This document shows positions 12,218-22,413 of a DNA stretch of 64,000 nucleotides, piece after piece. The notes under the pieces are model-generated. The model was not told where the DNA came from and did not search any database. It worked only from the letters and a program-made list of their open reading frames with translations. Every line of letters begins with the position of its first letter. Position 1 is the first letter of the stretch. Source of the DNA: Adiantum capillus-veneris (lineage: Eukaryota > Streptophyta > Polypodiopsida > Polypodiales > Pteridaceae); contig CM043962.1 in NCBI GenBank assembly GCA_014529385.2, positions 51,347,405-51,411,404 on the forward strand, in the 5' to 3' direction. The position numbers and the translations under genes were made by a program.

Positions 12218-13389
12218 TGTTAGGTGCAGCAGAATGAATGTTTGCGCTTTGCTCAAGATGAGTGCTCCGAACTGTGCTCAAGGTTCCTTTTGTTCTTGTG
12301 GAAGGGAGAGCCTTCCGTTCTTAATGAGAGAATGCTATGATCACAAACTTGTGTATGAGACTGAGAGATAGAGAGAGAAGAGAGATAAAACACAAGAGAC
12401 GATGTAAAACCCTCCTCCGAAGGCCCCACTCTCATCGGCAAGAGTGGTCTACTTATGATTGCACAATCTGGTACAAATGGAATGTATGGGACTGATGCAA
12501 GTCTATGTCGGCGATGACGACGGGGATGACGAAGTCGACTTTAGGGCTGAAATCTGTGGTCTTCTATCTGCTGAATTTTGGGGCTGTTTCGGTGACTGAA
12601 AATGACTGTTTTTGGCTGCGTTTTTATGGGCTGAAAATGGGGATCTTTTGCAACCAACTAGGGCTGAATCTGCTGCTTCTACTGCTTGCTGAAAACACTG
12701 AACCAACTGCTGCATTTAGGCTGACAACCAAAAACGCTGGACTGATCTGTTGGCATTAGTAAAAACGCTGAACATGTGGGATTGCTGGCGATTATGGAAC
12801 TCTGCAAACGCCAGAAGTTGGGGACTGTTGGAGAGGACCAAAACGCTAGGGCTGAGTATCTGTAGCGGTGAAGCCAATCTGGAAAACACCAGGGGTGGGA
12901 AGGGTCTGGTGATGAAGGGGATCTGAAAACGCTAGGCTTGGGGATGGAGGTCGCCAAGGCTCGCGGGTGCTGAGGGTACTGCGGGTTCTTGCTGAGAAGA
13001 TGCCTATTGAGCATGTGCTCTTGTTGCCTCTTCTGCCAGAAAGTGCTAACTTGGGTTTGCTTATATATTAACTTAGCAAAATTGCCCTACCTACTTTTGT
13101 TGGAAAGTCACTAAAAAATAATAAGTGAAAAATACCAAAAATAGGGAAAATAGGCTAACACTGGAAAATTCCCCTGACTGAATCTGATGGATTCTGAAGG
13201 GAATACTGATGATCATGATGTGTGCAACCAGAGGATATGCATCTACACTAAGTGACTGGGCATGCACAGTCCACGAATAGACTCACAAAAGTGCCAGATC
13301 ACTTCTAATCTAGACTGATTGGATTGACTGAACCCTGATCATGCTGTAGCTTGTCCACGGACACATAGGGCTGGATATGTCACGTGACA
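12218..13389 (-). repeat. 3' LTR of outer family-A element
   Basis: 1,172 bp, TG..CA ends (plus-strand TGTTAGGTGC to CACGTGACA). It contains a short GA-rich patch (12360-12390), several AAAACGCT/AAAACGCC copies (12700-12930) and a conserved AT-rich block (TTATATATTAACTTAGC near 13060). It is the partner of 21235-22413. Confidence 0.88.
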
Positions 13390-13400
13390 TCCCCTCCTTT

Positions 13401-14030
13401 TCAAAGTGAGGTACTGGTACCGAACTGTATGGCGTCGAGGGAGATTGCCAATAGCATCCGGAATCCTGAAAGGGACTCTTCTCCGGCCCACGCTGATGTG
13501 TAGGTCGTGCGGTACTTGAACTTCATAAAGGTTTGCAACGCTTGCTTCTTTGGGCCGCGTCGAAAGCGACACAAAGTCTTCTGTGGCTGCTTCGATGCTT
13601 CGACTTCGTTGAGAGTCCTGCTTCTTTCGTCTTCAAGAATCTCCATGGCTGAAAATTCCTGAAACCACTTCCAACACAAAACCATGAACATACCTATTCT
13701 ATGTAAAGTGAGTGGAAAAATTCTTGTCTTCCTCAAAGACTGTGCATGTAATGTAAATGAACCAATAGACGGAATGCCAAACCGTTCACTACATACACGC
13801 AAACAATGAGATCGAATCTTTCTTTTATGATCTAGAGCAATCAACTGTGGCAATTCACAACGGAAATGCCCATGCTTGGTGCTCATATTTTCATGTGCTC
13901 GTTCGAAAACTGTGTCATGCCAAGGAAGAGACGTGGAATGTGACTTCCGTACATACATACTTTTCACCTTTTCATGAAAAGTCCGCAGACATTCGTGCTC
14001 ATTCATGAGTGAAACGTGCTCAACCGTCAA
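13401..14030 (-). CDS. Outer element C-terminal ORF, chromodomain-like end
   Basis: A 209-residue open frame that is the clear homologue of the last 200 residues of the inner element's 658-residue ORF. Its middle part matches no family I recognise. The last 50 residues (GPKKQALQTFMKFKYR..SAWAGEESL) resemble the retroelement chromodomain that ends gypsy integrases, for example FLVKFKNYRALDAKW..EEDLP at 26.5 kb in this window. In chromoviruses that domain steers integration to heterochromatin. The inference is moderate. The frame ends about 10 bases before the 3' LTR, overlapping the polypurine tract. Confidence 0.5.
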   Translation of the reverse strand: MTVEHVSLMNEHECLRTFHEKVKSMYVRKSHSTSLPWHDTVFERAHENMSTKHGHFRCELPQLIALDHKRKIRSHCLRVCSERFGIPSIGSFTLHAQSLRKTRIFPLTLHRIGMFMVLCWKWFQEFSAMEILEDERSRTLNEVEASKQPQKTLCRFRRGPKKQALQTFMKFKYRTTYTSAWAGEESLSGFRMLLAISLDAIQFGTSTSL

Positions 14031-14093
14031 CGTACAATGTCATGCCTAGTAAAAGGGATCACATAAAGACGCTGACTAAAATACAGGAAACGA

Positions 14094-14950
14094 TCACGAA
14101 TGAAACATTCGAACACATAATACTTCCTGTGAGGGTTCTTTGGACCTAGGCTCGAGAGCCAAGATCACTTCTTCTTGAATGATCGAATCGTACTGTGGGG
14201 GTTCTTTGGACCTCGGCTCGAAAGCCAAGATCGGTTCTTCGTGATTGATCGAATCTGCAACGAGGTTAGCTTCGCTAGTAAAAGCATCAACTAACACATC
14301 ATCCTTGTGAACAACCACATCCTCTTCATGCAACTCATCATGCTCGTGAGAAATCACATCTTGATCATGCAAATCATCATGCTTATCTTTGTCATTCAAA
14401 CCATCATGCAAATCATTATCAATCAAATCATCATCATGCTTTACATAATCATGCAAATCCTGTGTGTCATGCTTTGGAGAAGAAGAGATTGAGAGAGTCT
14501 CCTTTTCCCGAATCTCTTGCATCTGTGCTTGAGCTTGAGAAAAGAGTCGCAAGAACTCTTCCCTCCTTGCTTTGATCTCGCGATCAAATTCTGCTTGTCT
14601 TGCTTTGTTCTTTGCTTGTCTTTCTGCTTCGTCTTCTGCGTGTCTGCGTTCCATTTCTGCTTTTCTTTCTTTGCATTCACGATCCAATTTGGCTTGTCGT
14701 TCTTTGGCTTCCAAGCGTGCTTGCTCGCTCTCACGCGCTATGGTTGCCATTCTTTCTTGGTATTTGCGCTCTATGGCTGCTATTCTTGCGGCATTTCTTG
14801 CTTCGCGTTGTAAATTCTGTTCCATAAACAACAACTCCAATTTCTCCATAGGAGTTAGTGCAATCGTTGTCGTAGATGGGGAAGGGTCAGAAAAACCTCC
14901 TGGTGGGGAAAATTCTTCTTCGCCTCTCTCATGCTCATCACCTCCAAGCG
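14094..14950 (-). CDS. Outer element gag-N coiled coil fused to acidic His/Asp tract
   Basis: An open frame of about 285 codons interrupted at its 5' end by the inner element insertion. It begins with GGDEHERGEEEFSPPGG, matching the inner gag start, then a highly charged coiled coil (about 130 residues of EAKERQAKLDRE-type heptads), then jumps to IREKETLSIS..SPKHDTQDLHDY, which in the inner element lies well after the protease. Gag core, zinc knuckle and protease are therefore missing. A HD/KHDD-rich tract and a duplicated ILA(F/L)EPRSKEP motif follow. The start codon lies beyond the insertion at about 20.75 kb (MVITRSGMDTS). Confidence 0.55.
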
Positions 14951-16152
14951 TGTAAGGTGCAGCAGAATGAATGTTGTATTTTCTCAAGATTAGTGATCTT
15001 TATTGCTCAAGGTTCCTTTTAGTTCTTAGGGAAGGAGAGAGCCTTCCGTCCTTATGGAGAGTGCTATGATCACGAACAAAGTGAGTGCATATTGTCCGTG
15101 CAAGTGAATGAGATTGAGAGAAGGAGAGAGAAGAGATACGACACCCGAGAGGTTGTAAAACCCTCCTCCGAAGGCCCCACTCTTGTCGGCGAGAGTGGTC
15201 TACTTTGATTGCACAAAGATGTACAATGCGAATGCAATGGACTGATGCAACTTGGGCTATGCCGATGACGACGACGGTGGTGACGACGACGACTTGATGG
15301 CTGAAATCTGAGATCTTCTAATCGCTGAATTTCGGGACTGTTTCGGTGGCTGAAAATGACTGTTTTGGCTGTGTTTTAATGGCTGAAAATGGGGGAACAT
15401 CTGCAACCAACTTGGGGCTGATCTACTGCTGTCCATAGGGCTGAAAACGCTATGGTCTGATGCGGTAAAGGCTGAGATTCAAAAACGCTAGCTGAATCTG
15501 TCCCTTGCCAAAAACGCTAGCTTGTTGGAGGTCCAAAAACGCCAATGGGCTGAAGTAACCATGCGGAGAAAAACGCTACAAACGTTGAAATCTGCTAGCT
15601 GTCTAGCGTTAGTAAAAACGCCAAGGCTGGCTGTGTTTGTTGTGGGAAAAACGCCAAGCAAGAGTGCTTGATGGCGAGGCTCTACTGTGGAAGGAAAACG
15701 CCAGGAGTGGGGTGATGATGGCGAGGCTAAGTGCTGAGGGAGGGGTACTGCTGAGAAGTTGCCTGTTGAGCGGGAAGCTTCTGCTGCCTCTTCTGCCAGA
15801 AAGTGCTAACTTGGGTTTGCTTATATATTAACTTAGCAAAATTGCCCTACCTACTTTTGCTGGAAAGTCACTTAAAAATAATAAGTGAAAATAACCAAAA
15901 ATAGGAAAATAGGCTAAATGCACTGGAAAATTCCCCTGACTGAATCTGATGGATCCTGAAGGGAATACTGATGATCATGCTGTGTGCAACCAGAGGGTAT
16001 GCATCTATGCTAAGTGATTGGGCATGCACGGTCTACGAATAGACTCACAAAAGTGCCAGATCACTGCTAATCCAGACTTGACTGAACTGACTGAACCCTG
16101 CTGTGGTGTAGCTTGTCCACAGACACATAGGGTTGGGATGTGTCAGGTGACA
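14951..16152 (-). repeat. 3' LTR of inner family-A element
   Basis: 1,202 bp, TGTAAGGTGC to GGTGACA on the plus strand. It carries at least eight AAAACGCT/AAAACGCC copies between 15440 and 15705. It keeps a stretch of about 48 bp near 15680-15730 that the other LTR lacks. Confidence 0.92.
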
Positions 16153-16163
16153 TCCCATCCTTT

Positions 16164-18140
16164 TCAAAGTGAGGTACTGGTACCGAACTGTATGGCGTCG
16201 AGGGAGATTGCCAACAACATCCGGAATTCTGGAAGGGACTCTTCGCCGGCCCACTCTGATGTGTGGGTCGTGCGGTACTTGAACTTCATAAAGGTCTGCA
16301 ATGCTTGCTTCTTTGGGCCGCGCCGAAAGCGACTCAAAGTCTTCTGTGGCTCCTTTGATGCTTCAACTTCGTCTAGAGATCTGCTTCTTTCGTCTTCAAG
16401 AATCTCCATGGCTGAAAATTCATGAAACCATCTCCAACACAAAACTATGAACATACCCATTCCATGTAAAGTGAAGGAAAAAAATATTGTCTTCTCTAAA
16501 GATTGTGCATGCAATGTAGATGAACAAATAGATGGAGTGACAACCCGTTCATCAAACACATGCAAACAATGAGGTCGAATCTTTTCTGTTTGATCGAAGT
16601 CAATCAACTGTGGCAAATCACAATGGAAATGCCCATGCTTGGTGCTCATACTGTCATGTGCTCTTTTGGAAACTGTGTCATGCCAAGGAAGAGACATGGA
16701 ATGCGACTTTCGTATATACAAACTTTTCAGCTTTTCATGAACAATCCGCATACATTCGTGCTCATCCATGAGAGAAACGTGCTCAACATATAATATGTCA
16801 TGCCTAGGAAAAGGGATCACATAACGATGCTGACTAAAATACAGGAAACCTTCACGAATGAAACACTCGAACAATGCGTGCGTATCAATCATGCGAACGC
16901 ATAATACTTCCTGTGAGGGTTCTTTGGACCAAGGCTCGAGAGCCAAGATCGGATCTTTGTGATTGATCGAATCTACAACGAGGTTAGCTTCGCTAGAAAA
17001 AGCATCAACTAACACATCATCCTTGTGAACAATCACATCATCTTTATGGAATTCATCATGCTTGTCTTTATCATCCAAATCATCATGCAAATCATTATCC
17101 TTCAAAACATCATGCTTCTCATAATCATGCAAATCTTGTGTATCATGTTTTGGAGAAAAAGAGACTGAGAGAGTCTCCTTCTCCCGAATCCTTTCAACCT
17201 TGTCCTGCATATTAGCAATGAGAGATGGAGAAGGAACAATGTCCTCTCCATGAATGACAATGGGAGAATCGCTTTTGGCATTGAGAGTGAAAGTGTTAGC
17301 CTCCCAATCAATGAGAGTGTTAGCATCACGAAACCATCGAATGCCCAAAATCATATCACATCCTGGAAAAGGAGAGACAACAAATCTTCGAGTGAAGGCA
17401 GCTTTTTGAATTGCAAACAACACATCAAGGCACTCCTCCGTGATGAGAGCGTTCATTCCGGGAAGAAAGCCAGAGACCTCGATAGGAGATCTCTTACTAA
17501 CTTCGAGGCGGGCTCTCTCAACAAGAGAGGGATTGATCACATCATGCATACTACCTGGGTCAAACAATATGACAAAACGGTGCCCCGATGTACGACCATA
17601 ACATTTAATGAGAGAATCATCAATGGGAGGGTCCTGAGAAACGTTGGGCACAATCGTGTTATCATTCATTGCATTGACAGATGTAGTGGGTGCTGTGGGT
17701 TCTTTAGACTTATTCGATTCCAGCTTAGGACATGTTCTTTTTATGTGAACCTTAATGTGACGATGAAAACAACGACCTTCCTTAGAATAAGTGCTTTGTT
17801 CTTCCGACGTGATGTATCCTCCTACAATTCCTTGTGCTACCTTTTCATCTGGAGTAAGCTTAGGTTTAGCAGTTGTGCTAGCCTTACCCTTAGATTCATT
17901 GGAAGAATTCTTTGATGAGATACTGTTGGAAGATTGGTTAGAAGAGTTATCATTCTTACCATTCTTACCGTTCTTACCGTTCTGAGGGTTCTGAGAAGTC
18001 TGCGAGGTACTTGTGGAAGTCTTGTTCTCCTTAGGCTTTCCTTTGTTGTGCTTCATTTCCTGTGCGAGAGCAATCGCTACCGCCTTGTTGAGATCGATTG
18101 GATCGAATACCTCGACATCGTACTTGATATACTCGTCCAA
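16164..18140 (-). CDS. Inner element Gag-end/protease-like/chromodomain-like polyprotein (no RT)
   Basis: A 658-residue open frame. Residues 1-100 are the end of gag (Asn/Gly/Lys-rich linker). A decayed zinc knuckle is at 124-137 (CFHRHIKVHIKRTC, second Cys lost). A retropepsin-like domain is at about 180-285, with LFDPGS at 192-197 where active enzymes have D-S/T-G, and ILGIRWF near 264-270. Asp-Pro-Gly instead of DSG/DTG makes activity doubtful. An acidic His/Asp tract (about 330-390) and an unrecognised region follow, and the last 51 residues look like a chromodomain (FMKFKYR..SEWAGEESLP). No YXDD, RNase H or DDE motif occurs. The real start lies upstream: gag residues immediately before are in another frame (18142-19095), so one frameshift separates them. 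Confidence 0.75.
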   Translation of the reverse strand: MDEYIKYDVEVFDPIDLNKAVAIALAQEMKHNKGKPKENKTSTSTSQTSQNPQNGKNGKNGKNDNSSNQSSNSISSKNSSNESKGKASTTAKPKLTPDEKVAQGIVGGYITSEEQSTYSKEGRCFHRHIKVHIKRTCPKLESNKSKEPTAPTTSVNAMNDNTIVPNVSQDPPIDDSLIKCYGRTSGHRFVILFDPGSMHDVINPSLVERARLEVSKRSPIEVSGFLPGMNALITEECLDVLFAIQKAAFTRRFVVSPFPGCDMILGIRWFRDANTLIDWEANTFTLNAKSDSPIVIHGEDIVPSPSLIANMQDKVERIREKETLSVSFSPKHDTQDLHDYEKHDVLKDNDLHDDLDDKDKHDEFHKDDVIVHKDDVLVDAFSSEANLVVDSINHKDPILALEPWSKEPSQEVLCVRMIDTHALFECFIREGFLYFSQHRYVIPFPRHDILYVEHVSLMDEHECMRIVHEKLKSLYIRKSHSMSLPWHDTVSKRAHDSMSTKHGHFHCDLPQLIDFDQTEKIRPHCLHVFDERVVTPSICSSTLHAQSLEKTIFFSFTLHGMGMFIVLCWRWFHEFSAMEILEDERSRSLDEVEASKEPQKTLSRFRRGPKKQALQTFMKFKYRTTHTSEWAGEESLPEFRMLLAISLDAIQFGTSTSL

Positions 18141-18141
18141 T

Positions 18142-19095
18142 CAAAGAGAAAAGCCTCTTTGCGCTCATCATCCGACATGCGTGATTGGGTACCTAGCTGC
18201 AAAACACGATTAGAAAAAGACATAACCGGCATACCATTTTGCTTGAGAGCGCGCCAATCGTCCTTCAATCGTGCAAGGTATTGAGGTGGCATAAACCGCG
18301 CCTTGAGCTTGTCTTGGAAATCAGCCCAACTAAAAGAGGGGCGTGAAATCGTCGGCTGCCTCTAGGGTGCGCGGCTAGCTGTGCCTCTTGCCATGCGTGG
18401 TACGAATTGATGGCATCACCAGCGAGGTACATAGCTGCCGTCAAAACTTTGCTATTGCCTGTTTTCTTAGTTGTCGCAAAATAAGCATTAAATTGATGCA
18501 ACCAAGAATGAATAACCGTAGCATACATCTTACTGTCATACTTACTGAAAGTCAACTTTTCTGTGACTGGATGGTTGGAATCCGCGTCGTGGCTTGCGCC
18601 ACTTGACGAACTCCCACGATCTTTGGGTGGTTCGGTCTTCGAGGCTAGGACTTGGGCAAGCAATTCTTGAGTGCGTAGCTCTCATCGAGCTTCACGCTCG
18701 GCCTCCAAAGCTGTGGCTCTTGCTGCCGCTTCCTGCTTCCTTAGTTCTTTTCTTTCTTTTCTTGCATCGCGTTCACGTTCTAAAGCAATGCGATTTTCTT
18801 CTTCTTGTGCGACCTTGGCTGCGTGGTCTGCGGCCATTCTTGCAATTCTGTCGTCGCGCTCACGGTCCTGAGCAAAGCGCTCACGTTCCTGAGCAAGGCG
18901 ATTTGCTTCTTGTCTATCCATCATGGCCATCGTTTGCTTAACCATTGCCTCCATAGGGTTTGGTGCACTTGGTGGCGTAGATGGCGAAGGGGGAGGGTTG
19001 AAGAAATCATCTCCGGGTGGAGACGAGTCTTCGTCGCCTCTTTTATGCTCATCACCTGTATGCGAAGTATCCATTCTGCTTCGGGTGACGACCAT
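18142..19095 (-). pseudogene. Inner element gag, N-terminal and core parts
   Basis: It starts with MVVTRSRMDTS at 19095, then a Pro-rich segment and a long charged coiled coil (RERERFAQDRERDDRIARM-type) to 18682. There an in-frame TGA replaces a codon between EREAR and ELRTQELL. The frame resumes to 18265 with the gag core (KLTFSKYDSKMYATVIHSWL..YFATT..AAMYLAGDAINSYHAW), typical of plant Ty3/gypsy-type retrotransposon gag. It shifts again before PPQYLARLKDDWRALKQNG (18077-18292) and once more into the 658-residue ORF. Gag forms the particle and packages RNA; this copy is broken at three points. Confidence 0.75.
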
Positions 19096-19583
19096 GCACT
19101 ATGATCTTGGGGTCTTAAGCTCGCGAGGAACTTGGGTTCTTGAGGGTCTTGAGGTTCTTGAGGTCCTTGATTCGTGAGAATCTTGGGTTCTTGAGTCTTG
19201 AGGGTCTTGGGTTCTTGGGGTTCTTGAGGTTTTCTTTCGCTTGCAAATCGCGTTGGAGAAGGATCTTCTCTTCACTTGAGTTCTACTCCTTTCTGCGGGC
19301 GCACCCCTTGGCGGCCTTGCGCTCACACCAAGGTTGCTTTTTCCCACCTCACGTCGATTGGCCGGCCGCTAAGTGCACGGTCCGCTCTCAATGAGTGAAA
19401 AGAGACACAAGGGGAGGGTGAACAAGCCCTTCTTTCTTGGGATTCCTGTCACTCTTCAACAAAACACGATTAGGAATTGCCACGCCCAAGTAAACTTGGG
19501 TTCGTACGACCTCAACAAGCAAAAAAATTTCTTGTGGTTCTTTCCTTGAGTAATGCAGAACACTTCCAAAGCTCTGATACCAA
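19096..19583 (-). other. Inner element 5' leader and primer-binding site
   Basis: Untranslated leader between the 5' LTR and gag, with a reiterated TTCTTGAGG(T/G)TCTTG motif (19090-19230) and the primer-binding site at 19571-19582. The block containing CGTTGGAGAAGGATCTTCTC and GGCCGGCCGCTAAG is conserved in the outer element (20880-21025), as would be expected of a packaging or dimerisation region (inference). Confidence 0.7.
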
Positions 19584-20737
19584 TGTAAGGTGCAGCGGAA
19601 TGAATGTTGTATTTTCTCAAGATTAGTGATCTTTATTGCTCAAGGTTCCTTTTAGTTCTTAGGGAAGGAGAGAGCCTTCCGTCCTTATGGAGAGTGCTAT
19701 GATCACGAACAAAGTGAGTGGATATTGTCCGTGCAAGTGAATGAGATTGAGAGAAGGAGAGAGAAGAGATACGACACCCGAGAGGTTGTAAAACCCTCCT
19801 CCGAAGGCCCCACTCTTGTTGGCGAGAGTGGTCTACTTTAATTGCACAAAGGTGTACAATGCGAATGCAATGGACTGATGCAACTTGGACTATGCCGATG
19901 ACGACGACGGTGGTGACGACGACGACTTGATGGCTGAAATCTGAGGTCTTCTAATCGCTGAATTTCGGGACTGTTTCGGTGGCTGAAAATGACTGTTTTG
20001 GCTGCGTTTTAATGGCTGAAAATGGGGGAACATTTGCAACCAACTTGGGGCTGATCTACTGCTGTCCATAGGGCTGAAAACGCTGTGGTCTGATGCGGTA
20101 AAGGCTGAGATTCAAAAACGCTGGCTGAATCTGTCCCTTGCCAAAAACGCTAGCTTGTTGGAGGTCCAAAAACGCCAATGGGCTGAAGTAACCATGCGGA
20201 GAAAAACGCTACAAACGTTGAAATCTGCTGGCTGTCTAGCGTTAGTAAAAACGCCAAGGCTGGCTGTGTTTGTTGTGGGAAAAACGCCAAGCAAGAGTGC
20301 TTGATGGCGAGGCTAAGTGTTGAGAGAGGGGTACTGTTGAGAAGTTGCCTGTTGAGCGGGAAGCTCCTGTTACCTCTTCTGCCAGAAAGTGCTAACTTGG
20401 GTTTGCTTATATATTAACTTAGCAAAATTGCCCTACCTACTTTTGTTGGAAAGTCACTTAAAAATAATAAGTGAAAATAACCAAAAATAGGAAAATAGGC
20501 TAAATGCACTGGAAAATTCACCTGACTGAATTTGATGGATCCTGAAGGGAATACTGATGATCATGCTGTGTGCAACCGGAGGATATGCATCTATGCTAAG
20601 TGATTGGGCATGCACGGTCTACGAATAGACTCACAAAAGTGCCAGATCACTGCTAATCCAGACTTGACTGAACTGACTGAACCCTGCTGTGGTGTAGCTT
20701 GTCCACGGACATATAAGGTTGGGATGTGTCCGTGACA
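19584..20737 (-). repeat. 5' LTR of inner family-A element
   Basis: 1,154 bp, nearly identical to 14951-16152 apart from scattered substitutions and one deletion of about 48 bp, whose breakpoints fall in a repeated GATGGCGAGGCT string. Confidence 0.92.
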
Positions 20738-21234
20738 AAGCGAAGTATCCATTCCGCTTCGAGTGATGACCATTCTGACGTCGTGGGTTCTTGTGGGTTC
20801 TTGTGGTCTTGGGTTCTTAAGTTCACGAGGAACTTGGCTTCTTGGGGGTCTTGGTTTTTGGGTTCTTGAGGGTCTTGAGGTTTTCTTTCGCTTGCAAACC
20901 GCGTTGGAGAAGGATCTTCTCTTCACCCGAGTTCTACTCTTTTCCGCGGGCGCACCCCTTGGCGGCCTTGCGCTCACACCAAGGTTGCTTTTTCCCACCT
21001 CACGTCGATTGGCCGGCCGCTAAGTACATGGTCCGCTCTCAATGAGTGAAAAGAGACACAAGGGGAGGCTGGACAAACCCTTCTTTCTTGGGATTCCTGT
21101 CACTCTTCAACAAAACACGATTAGGAATTGACACGCCTAAGCGAACTTGGGTTCGTGCGACCTCAACAAGCAAAATAAATTCTTGTGGTTCTTTCCTTAA
21201 GTGATACAGAACATTGCCAAAGCTCAGATACCAA
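20738..21234 (-). other. Outer element leader, gag start and primer-binding site
   Basis: The right half of the outer element's interior. It holds the gag initiation region (MVITRSGMDTS reading left from about 20772), the leader and the primer-binding site (21222-21233). It is homologous to 19060-19583 of the inner element. Confidence 0.7.
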
Positions 21235-22413
21235 TGTTAGGTGCAACGGAATGAATGTTTGCGCTTTGCTCAAGATGAGTGCTCCGAACTGTGCTCAAGG
21301 TCCTTTTGTTCTTATGGAAGGGAGAGCCTTCCGTTCTTAATGAGAGAATGCTATGATCACAAACCTGTGTATGAGATAGAGAGATAGAGAGAGAAGAGAG
21401 ATAAAACACCAGAGACGTCGTAAAACCCTCCTCCGAAGGCCCCACTCTCGTGGGCGAGAGTGGTCTACTTATGATTGCACAATCTGGTACAAATGGAATG
21501 TATGGGATTGATGCAAGTCTAGGCTATGTCGGCGATGATGACGGGGATGACGAAGTCGACTTTAGGGCTGAAATCTGTGGTCTTCTATCTGCTGAACTTC
21601 GGGGCTGTTTCGGTGGCTGAAAATGACTGTTTTGGCTGCGTTTTTATGGGCTGAAAATGGGGATCTTCTGCAACCAACTAGGGCTGAATCTGCTGCTTCT
21701 ACTGCTTGCTGAAAACGCTGAACCAACTACTGCATTTAGGCTGAAAACCAAAAACGCTGGACTGATTTGCTGGCGTTTGTAAAAACGCTGAACATGGGGG
21801 ATTGCTGGCGATTATGGAACTCTGCAAACGCCAGGAGTTGGGGACTGCTGGAGAGGACCAAAACGCTAGGGCTGAGTATTTGTAGCGGTGAAGCCAATCT
21901 GGAAAACACTAGGGGTGGGAAGGGTCTGGCGATGAAGGGGGATCTGAAAACTCTAGGCTTGGGGATGGAGGTCGCCAAGGCTCGCGGGTGCTGAGGGTAC
22001 TGCAGGTTCTTGCTGAGAAGATACCTGTTGAGCATGTGCTCCTGTTGCCTCTTCGGCCAGAAAGTGCTAACTTGGGTTTGCTTATATATTAACTTAGCAA
22101 AATTGCCCTACCTACTTTTGTTGGAAAGTCACTTAAAAATAATAAGTGAAAAATACCAAAAATAGGGAAAATTGGCGAAATGCAATGGAAAATTCCCTTG
22201 ACTGAACCTGATGGATTCTGAAGGGAATATTGATGATCATGATGTGTGCAACCAGAGGATATGCATCTACACTAAGTGACTGGGCATGCACGGTCCACGA
22301 ATAGACTCACAAAAGTGCCATATCACTTCTAATCTAGACTGATTGGACTGACTGAACCCTGATCATGCTGTAGCTTGTGCACGGACACATAGGGCTGGAT
22401 GTGTCACGTGACA
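21235..22413 (-). repeat. 5' LTR of outer family-A element
   Basis: 1,179 bp, TGTTAGGTGC to CACGTGACA, partner of 12218-13389. The two differ by small indels and visibly more substitutions than the inner pair, in keeping with the outer element being older. Confidence 0.9.

Larger units (their letters stand above)
14951..20737 (-). mobile_element. Inner family-A LTR retrotransposon, complete, TSD AAGCG
   Basis: Minus-oriented: 5' LTR 19584-20737, 3' LTR 14951-16152. AAGCG flanks both sides (14946-14950 and 20738-20742). The primer-binding site on the minus strand, TGGTATCAGAGC (19571-19582), is a perfect match to the common plant tRNA-iMet site and starts one base after the LTR. The polypurine tract AAAAGGATGGGA is at 16153-16164. 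Gag, a protease-like domain and a chromodomain-like end are present; reverse transcriptase, RNase H and integrase are absent. This makes it a non-autonomous (TR-GAG-like) element inserted in a copy of its own family. Confidence 0.93.
12218..22413 (-). mobile_element. Outer family-A LTR retrotransposon, complete, TSD TTGGT
   Basis: Minus-oriented element: 5' LTR 21235-22413, 3' LTR 12218-13389. The primer-binding site on the minus strand is TGGTATCTGAGC (21222-21233), one or two changes from the plant initiator tRNA-Met site. The polypurine tract AAAAGGAGGGGA is at 13390-13401. Flanking 5-bp duplications are TTGGT. Its interior is split by the inner element at 14950/20738. The coding content is reduced to a gag N-terminal coiled coil and a chromodomain-like C-terminal ORF. 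Confidence 0.9.
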
